In this document: positions 58,236-64,000 of the stretch, one piece after another | Layout of the letters: every line of letters starts with the position of its first letter | How positions within the stretch are numbered: the stretch's first letter is position 1 | Source: Harmonia axyridis | Lineage: Eukaryota; Arthropoda; Insecta; Coleoptera; Coccinellidae | Reading direction: 5' to 3' | Assembly: GCF_914767665.1 (NCBI RefSeq) | Contig: NC_059505.1 | Location: 27,091,506 to 27,155,505 of the forward strand | Length of the DNA: 64,000 nt | The notes under the pieces: generated by a model | Told to the model about the DNA's origin: nothing | Databases searched by the model: none | What the model saw: the letters and a program-made list of their open reading frames with translations, nothing else | Made by a program: the position numbers and the translations under genes

Positions 58236-58900
58236 AACACCATCAACTTGAACTCATCATCACCTATCAACACACAAAATTTCCAATCGATATGTAATAT
58301 TGAGTTGTTTTTCGGTAGTCTGCCTGAATTTTCTATAGTTCTGATGAAGAATGAAATTTTGTAGCTTTACATTAATATTATATCAAATTTCCTCTTGCAT
58401 ATTTTCTCTGGTAATATAATTTTGTATGCAGTTTAGAATTGTTATTTTTATGGACACGCAGAGTCTAAACTGTTTGATGAACAAATTTAAGCTGAAACAT
58501 TTTGCTACTTTCAAAATTGAACTCGGTTTTTATGTATGAGCAATAATAATCCACGTCAATAGAGATTAGATGAAGAAAGGTATAATTGACAGTGAAAACA
58601 ATATTTGAAGCAAAAGATGCGTATGACTCAGATTGTTATTCAACCTTCTTTATTCCAGTGCATTCGCCATTTTGCAAACAAATAATTTTTCCTTTGTCTG
58701 ACCGCTTTTCTAAGACTCTTTGCTTTTGTACATTAGTGCTTCAAATTGTTCTATAAATTGCCTCATATAAAACGATCGAATGTCTTCAATTTCCTAAAAC
58801 TGATGTTAAATGAATATTATTGCAATTCTCATTAATTTGACTGTTTTTTTTTAATGTGATATCTCAACGGATTGATTTATAATACACTATGGGCTAAGAA
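58236..58900. other. No gene recognised
   Basis: AT-rich. CTGCCTGAATTTTCTATAGT at 58,320 resembles words at 50,140-50,285, part of a low-level dispersed repeat. Confidence 0.4.
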
Positions 58901-58901
58901 A

Positions 58902-58947
58902 TATACGGGGTGGCTCGTCTGAGATGGAACACCCTGTATGTATATTT
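58902..58947. repeat. Tiny TACRGGGTG hairpin
   Basis: ATATACGGGGTGGCTCGTCT followed within 25 bases by GGAACACCCTGTATGTAT. These are two inverted TACAGGGTG-type termini back to back, as at 38,149-38,214. Probably the collapsed ends of a MITE related in terminus to 33,354-34,023. Confidence 0.5.
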
Positions 58948-58949
58948 TA

Positions 58950-59799
58950 ATCTCCAATATCGCTTTAAGCACCCCCATCAGTGTATAAAAAGCGAAAACA
59001 ATATTCCCTAATTAATCGCGGGCATCCGAACAGAAAATTTGATATCTGGAATATCCAAGGCATCGCAATGATTTCTCATGGGAAAATCAAATCAAATATA
59101 TCGCCCGGAACGCAAATAAATTCAGCGCTGAAAACTTGGCGGAAGAAAATGTGGCGTTCCCAACCGACGTCGTTTCTCTTTGCTCGACAGAATTAAAGTG
59201 GAAAGTTGGATACGACAAGAATTATTCTAGTTATTAAAAATACACTTAGCATAGCCAAAGGGGACATTCTCTTTCTGGAAAGTAATTGGATGAATGGAGG
59301 GGGCAGACGACGCGAAAAAACCCGAAAGGTAATAAGTTACGTTATTTGCAACATGTGGAAACAGTGAAAGATCTGAGGAAATGCCAGAAACAGCGATTCT
59401 CGGGGAAATTGCTCATGTTCTGTTAACGATAGGAGGTTGTTCTTTTCCGTTACATAATTTTCTTCCGGGGGAAATTCGATGTTGGTTTCCCCGGAAAGTT
59501 TTCGTATCAGGCTCGATATTTTTCCTCTCGAGATGCTGTGGGCTATTGAAATTCAATGGATTATATTATTATGTTCTTGTAGAACATATTAGAGTTTTCT
59601 TAGCTAGTTGTTCTTATGCGAAGCTGAAATTTCAATATCTTTTCATTTAATCGACATATATGTTGAATTTTTCGGATCACAATATCAACAATATAAATTT
59701 TCAATAATAATAGTTGGTGCTTCGAGATGAGGAGTACTATACAGTTTTTATTACTTCCGGAAAATTGTCTAGTGATCCTAGCTGGATAATTTCTCAGTG
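58950..59799. other. GC-richer patch, no gene
   Basis: 59,090-59,530 is richer in CpG than its surroundings; frames at 58,981-59,196 and 59,381-59,650 show no domain. No repeats noticed. Confidence 0.4.
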
Positions 59800-60297
59800 T
59801 TATAAAGATAGAGGGAGCAAACGTCATATTCAGTAAGCGAATATTGTCCCCAAAATCTGCTCACACAAAACACATTTGACTCAACTTACTGGATTCACTA
59901 CCTACAAAGATCATATTCTTACGCGTGAATGAAAGTCCATATTTTAATAATAATAATAATATAATAACTCAAAAAATATTGAAGTAAATACATAACTAGA
60001 AATATCTGTATACAATATAAATTCACAAAAGTGCTCGGATTCAATCAGGTAGATACAGGAAAAACCACAAATTCAAAAGTAAAATATCGAAGACGATTTA
60101 TTCGAAATTTCGTAATCAACCGAGAATCATTCAATTGAATAGGTTTCATTCAATATAATACACATTCTCAATAATATAATATCATTGTGCAGTTGGCAAT
60201 ATATTATAATCTGACTTTGTCCAATCATGAGTGATCACTTCAAAATTGAGTGTACTCCTTCTATGCCAAATACTCTGAGCATAATTTTGTCTGGTCA
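59800..60297. mobile_element. MITE, ATAGAGTAATGAACATAG family, divergent copy
   Basis: Aligns in order with 39,368-39,917: AAGATAGAGGGAGCA, GTCAT.TTCAGTAAGCRAAT, TGTCCCCAA, CAGGTAGATA, AATCATTCAA, ATAATCTGAC and AGTGTACTCCTTCTATG. An AAT microsatellite (59,949-59,971) has grown inside. Termini are eroded. The oldest-looking of the four copies. Confidence 0.6.
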
Positions 60298-60569
60298 TTC
60301 ATTCCATAAATTCTTCAAATTATGTAGCTATTTCTTTTCAGATTTTCATTTTCTTAATGTGGTATATTGAAACGCCCATCAGTAATATTTTTAGATATTC
60401 AGGATTTTACTCGAAGGAAAATTCACAGTGATTTCCTCTGCTGTTTTGATGCGTTGGAAAAATGGTCTCTCACATATATATTTATTTTGCATCATTATTC
60501 GTGTGGAATATATCAATTTAGTCAATAATTCAGAGAATCTTTAACGATAAAGCGACGGTTCTGACAACA

Positions 60570-60757
60570 AGCAGAATCCAAGTTAGGAGTTAACCACAGG
60601 GAAAAGTGCTGCTATTGCAGGTGAGTAGTGATAGACCGGTTACGTTATTTTCAAAGCTTTCAGTTATACGATTCTAATGAGCTCTAACTGACTCATTAGT
60701 TTTCACCTTCGATGGCAGCAGATTTCTGTGTGGTTAAATTCTAACTTAGATTCTGCT
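60570..60757. mobile_element. Short MITE with about 60-bp inverted arms
   Basis: AGCAGAATCCAAGTTAGGAG then TTAACCACA at the left faces the inverse of AGCAGAATCTAAGTTAGAAT then TTAACCACA at the right. Pairing continues through CTGCT.T.GAAGGTGA-like sequence. About 190 bp, non-coding. Flanks show no clear duplication. Confidence 0.75.
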
Positions 60758-61555
60758 AGTCCGATTTCCTCATATTTATTGAAATTAATCTTAATCCCAC
60801 CATATTGAATATTACAGCAAAAGAAAATACCCAAATATTTAATCCTTCCCTTATAAGAAACATCCTACAGAGTGGAGTGAAATCTATACTGACGGTGAAA
60901 ATGTACGTAGGCAAGAAGCAAATTTCCAGCAGAATTTATGAAATGTAATCACGTTGCATGCCTCACACGGCTGCATCCAATTTAGTTTGCCTTTAGCGTT
61001 CATGAACTAATTATACAAATTTATTCAATATTCCGTTTGCTCTCGGGTGAAATGGTTTAAAATTTGATCTGAGCAAACAGTATTAACACATTACTTCGGT
61101 AACCCGATTATCGGATCATTGAGATACGAGTTTTCACGGTTAGGAACAAATACTTGCGTTCATTCAATTTCGATTTTTTCACGGCTTTCTTGTTTAGAGT
61201 CGATACAGTAAGCTTAAACAGACTTATGAGTAGTTTTCTAGGAACTATATAGTTCTTAGGCAATTAACATATTTTTTTCGAGGACCTATAGGTCCTCTTT
61301 ACGAAAAAAAAATTCTAAATTGCGAGTAGAATCATATAATTGGTTCAAAATGATATTTCCACAAATGATTCAAATACACCCTAATAGAGGGTTCTACAAT
61401 AGGAATGGTTGTGAAAGAAATACTGTGTCTTATTACTTTTTGATATTTCTATTCAATCGTTTGGAAATTTTTGAATTGTTTTTGTCACCATCAGTGCTCA
61501 TACTGAGGGAAATTTAATGAGAATACATGAAATACATTATTTAGTTGATCGATTT
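60758..61555. other. No gene recognised
   Basis: AT-rich. AGGACCTATAGGTCCT at 61,280-61,295 is a perfect 16-bp palindrome. A 65-codon frame at 61,320-61,517 has no domain. Confidence 0.5.
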
Positions 61556-61559
61556 AGTA

Positions 61560-61765
61560 TCCGTCGTATTGTAGAAATATTTGTACTGAATACGATTCGG
61601 TACTGATATCGTTGAAAAATTCACTTTAATAGTTGCCTGCAATATGACGAATATGAGTCGATTAACTGAAGAATGTCGTATGTGAATTTCTCTCATTTTT
61701 AACAAATGAATTTTAAATTGTATCAAAATTATCGGATCATACTATATTTCATGATTATGATATAT
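61560..61765. repeat. Fragment related to the 23.8-kb foldback MITE
   Basis: GCAATATGACGAATATGAGT then CGATTAACTGAAGAATGTCG parallels ACAATATGACGAATAGCGAT then TAAGTGAAAAATGTCG at 24,100. The terminal arms are not visible here. Confidence 0.45.
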
Positions 61766-61779
61766 GATTATTCTAAAAT

Positions 61780-61860
61780 ATAAAAACCACTAATATCTAT
61801 GTAATCTATGTAAAACATTTTTTTGGTGAATAAACTTATTATTATTATTATTATTATTAT
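61780..61860 (+). mobile_element. LINE 3' tail with ATT microsatellite
   Basis: GGTGAATAAACTTATTATTA continues as an ATT repeat to 61,860. An AATAAA-type signal running straight into a trinucleotide repeat is a common 3' end of insect LINEs. No coding part is attached. Confidence 0.5.
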
Positions 61861-62800
61861 CTCCTTCGTGTGCTTCGTGAAGGTGTGAATGAATATTTAA
61901 GATAAAATTATGATGTTGAAACCAGTCGAATTAAAAATTTTGTGATGTTTCAAAAAATACTTATTGTCAACATGGAAGTTTATTGTCCAATGTATAATGA
62001 TTATTCAATAGTGAATACCGAATTGTATATACAAAAGTCCTGGACAGAAGTACTCAACGTTCCGATAAAAATCTCAACGAAATCAATTCTCGTTGACCTA
62101 GTTCACAAACGAGTTTGAATTTTCCCAAGCTTGCAGCTACGTACAATTCTCCTTATAATCACATATAATGACACATATACCAAGCTTCTGCCTCCTAGAA
62201 ATCCTCCCCCGTATTAACCCCTAAAAATATTCCAATATTCCGACATGAACGACTGAACCAAATTAACTCCGGTACTCGCATCGTAAATGTGCATGTCAAT
62301 TAATTAGACAGGTTCCATTTGCGAGAATTTATTCCCGAAAGACGGAGAATAAATCACAACATCATACAGAAATTTATTCATGAATAGTGTTTTGAAGGAG
62401 ACGGAACGATTCTAGCAGCGAAAATGATATAATTAGGATTGAAGCAGAATTGAATCGTAGGCAATTAGAATACGAGTGAATGCTTGTTTTACGGATTTGG
62501 AGGAGTTAGGCCCCCTCCTGTTTCCCCGCTGTTTGCTGCTCGTGAGGGTTCTAATTTCATTTTCTCTTACGGTTTTACGATGCCAGTCGGGAGACCCATC
62601 TCTCAAATGTTTGCCGATTCTTGATTGGCTACTAAGTGGTTCTTCTGAATTGACGGAACTTTGGGAATTACCAACCGAAATTTAGGCACCTTGCAGGGAA
62701 AATACAAAACACCTCTTTGTTTTTTCATTGAGAAATATGTTCGATTAACACCTTCATCGTCAGACGAATAAGACTGTCAGCTGACCAAAAAGCTGTATCT
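61861..62800. other. No gene recognised
   Basis: AT-rich with a short GC-richer piece at 62,500-62,560. No domain-bearing frame. Confidence 0.5.
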
Positions 62801-62812
62801 CTGGATACCATA

Positions 62813-63187
62813 TTGATGGCGTATGGCGTTATTATGTGGAGACACTTCAATGACAGTGTACAATTTACTACAAAAAAATAAACTATACGATACGTATTTT
62901 GTAGGTCCACATATGGAGAGGTGTGTCCAAGAGGAAAAGAATTCTGACCGTGATTTTCCTCTTCAATCTTACTTTCATCAGTTAAATACGTTTATGAAGA
63001 TTCGAACAAATTTCTCACTACCTCGCAGTTTCATACCTACAACAATCGTGACAGAAAACTTCCTTATGCGAGAATTAAAAAGGCACATCAAGGCCCAAAT
63101 CAAACCTGTCTCAAACTTTATAGCAAGATTCCTGAAAGCATGAAAAGATTGAGTCTACCAGTATTTAGCGGAAAACTAGTGGAGTAA
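62813..63187 (+). pseudogene. LINE ORF2 C-terminal fragment
   Basis: One frame with three internal stops reads LMAYGVIMWRHFNDSVQFTT, then YEDSNKFLTTSQFHTYNNRD, then RKLPYARIKKAHQGPNQTCL and KLYSKIPESMKRLSLPVF. The YG.I.W opening, the H.YN.R motif and the LYSKIPES block are the standard end of Jockey/CR1-like ORF2 proteins, after the reverse transcriptase. The 62,823-63,143 frame on the same strand is a shadow of it. No poly(A) tail found, so both ends are eroded. Confidence 0.82.
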
Positions 63188-63480
63188 AACCTTATAGACT
63201 CGATGATTTTTTGGCCGACTCTACTGTTGAAGGTTTCATACAATAATTCCTATACTTTAGGTGTTAAAGATTCAACTTACTTATGGCGAGTTTTGCGCGT
63301 ACCTAAAGTATCAATAAATGACTCGATATAAAGCAAAAGAAAGTTCCTTCCTAAGTGATACACTTACGAAGAAGTGATGACACGGATGTCTTCTATACTA
63401 TATAATAATTGCATTGAAGTGACATTTGAAGTTCTGGAATGAGGGGAAGGTCGGACGAAGCCGTATCCTTGGAATACCGT
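63188..63480. other. No feature recognised
   Basis: Spacer between the LINE fragment and the tandem repeat. Confidence 0.4.
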
Positions 63481-63481
63481 G

Positions 63482-64000
63482 AATCTTTGATGGATTTAGA
63501 CCTGAAATTATGGCAACTCTGTAAATTTTGTTACCAGAGCTACAAATTACATAAAATCATCGGCACTGTCAACCGGAAGACAAAACTACGCCATGAGTAA
63601 CGCTTCTGCGCTGTCAAGTATCGAACTTTTTTTTACTAACTAAGAAAGTAGTACCATATGTGACTCTTCAGCACTATCAAGTAATCATCTAAATATTAGT
63701 TTCAACCCGATCTCATCGTTTTTAATGCTCCTCGAGCAGATGTTTCAAATAATAATTTTCAATATTCCCCCAACATAATACGCATCCCGAAATTTGAACA
63801 CTTTCCATGATAACGATAGTCACAGATTTTGTCACCAGAGCTACGAATTACATAAAATCATCAACCGAATGCCAAAACTACGCTATGAGTAATGCTACTG
63901 CGCTGTCAAGTGTCGAATTTTTTTCATTACCTAAGAAAGTAGTACCATATGTGACTCTTCATCACTATGAAGTAATCATCTAAATATTAGTTTCAACCCG
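63482..64000. repeat. Tandem repeat, period about 295-300 bp, open at right edge
   Basis: 63,529-63,708 (CCAGAGCTACAAATTACATA, AAATCATC, TGCGCTGTCAAGT, AAGAAAGTAGTACCATATGT, GACTCTTCA, AGTAATCATCTAAATATTAG) recurs in the same order at 63,833-64,000. The second unit lacks a few bases after AAATCATC. The array is cut by the end of the window, so the copy number is unknown; this could be the edge of a satellite. Confidence 0.85.

Overview
This window looks like a stretch of an insect (arthropod) nuclear genome. It is AT-rich and mostly non-coding, with short GC-richer islands. It holds decayed copies of several element types common in insects: mariner, Tc1, Jockey/CR1-like LINEs, a Penelope-like element, a Crypton-like tyrosine recombinase, and many palindromic MITEs with TA, TTA or 8-bp target duplications. 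Nothing bacterial is present: no operons, no ribosome-binding sites, no CRISPR. The insect assignment is an inference from the repeat content. A beetle is possible but unproven.

Layout. 1-8 kb: non-coding DNA with a LINE reverse transcriptase fragment (2.4-3.1 kb), a MITE (3.9-4.5 kb) and a repeat rich in AAGCTTGA-like motifs (5.8-6.45 kb). 8.5-9.6 kb: an old mariner with a second mariner inserted in the opposite orientation. 10.9-12.1 kb: a foldback element and two LINE tails. 13-20 kb: one divergent and one good copy of a hairpin-bearing repeat family, an internally deleted mariner-superfamily element (15.1-16.1 kb), a Tc1 fossil (17.5-18.0 kb) and a Harbinger-like hairpin MITE (19.0 kb). 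20.8-22.8 kb: a Penelope-like element, the longest reading frame in the window, flanked by 13-bp inverted repeats. 23.8-35.8 kb: MITEs, LINE tails and the second good copy of the hairpin family.

36.2-41.4 kb is the most striking region. Two blocks (about 1.26 kb and 0.69 kb) at 36.5-38.4 kb recur in inverted orientation at 39.4-41.3 kb. I found no mismatch where I compared them, but the block order is circularly permuted. The edge of each copy carries an array of alternating inverted 64/78-bp palindromic modules. This resembles excision of a circular DNA and its inverted re-insertion, although an assembly error must be excluded.

46.1-48.1 kb is the best candidate for a host gene. A CpG-rich segment has an ATG in a strong initiation context, an open frame and a donor site. 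A second, phase-compatible, Pro/Cys-rich exon ends in a clean GTAAGT donor at 48,074. No downstream exon is visible, so the next intron would run past the end of the window. I cannot name the gene.

48-64 kb: intron-like DNA containing LINE fragments (53.1, 55.9 and 62.8 kb), a hAT-like MITE with an 8-bp target duplication (56.2 kb), the Crypton-like fossil (57.9 kb), more MITEs and a tandem duplication at the right edge. Almost every recognisable coding segment is a dead transposon, so no functional gene network can be read from this window.
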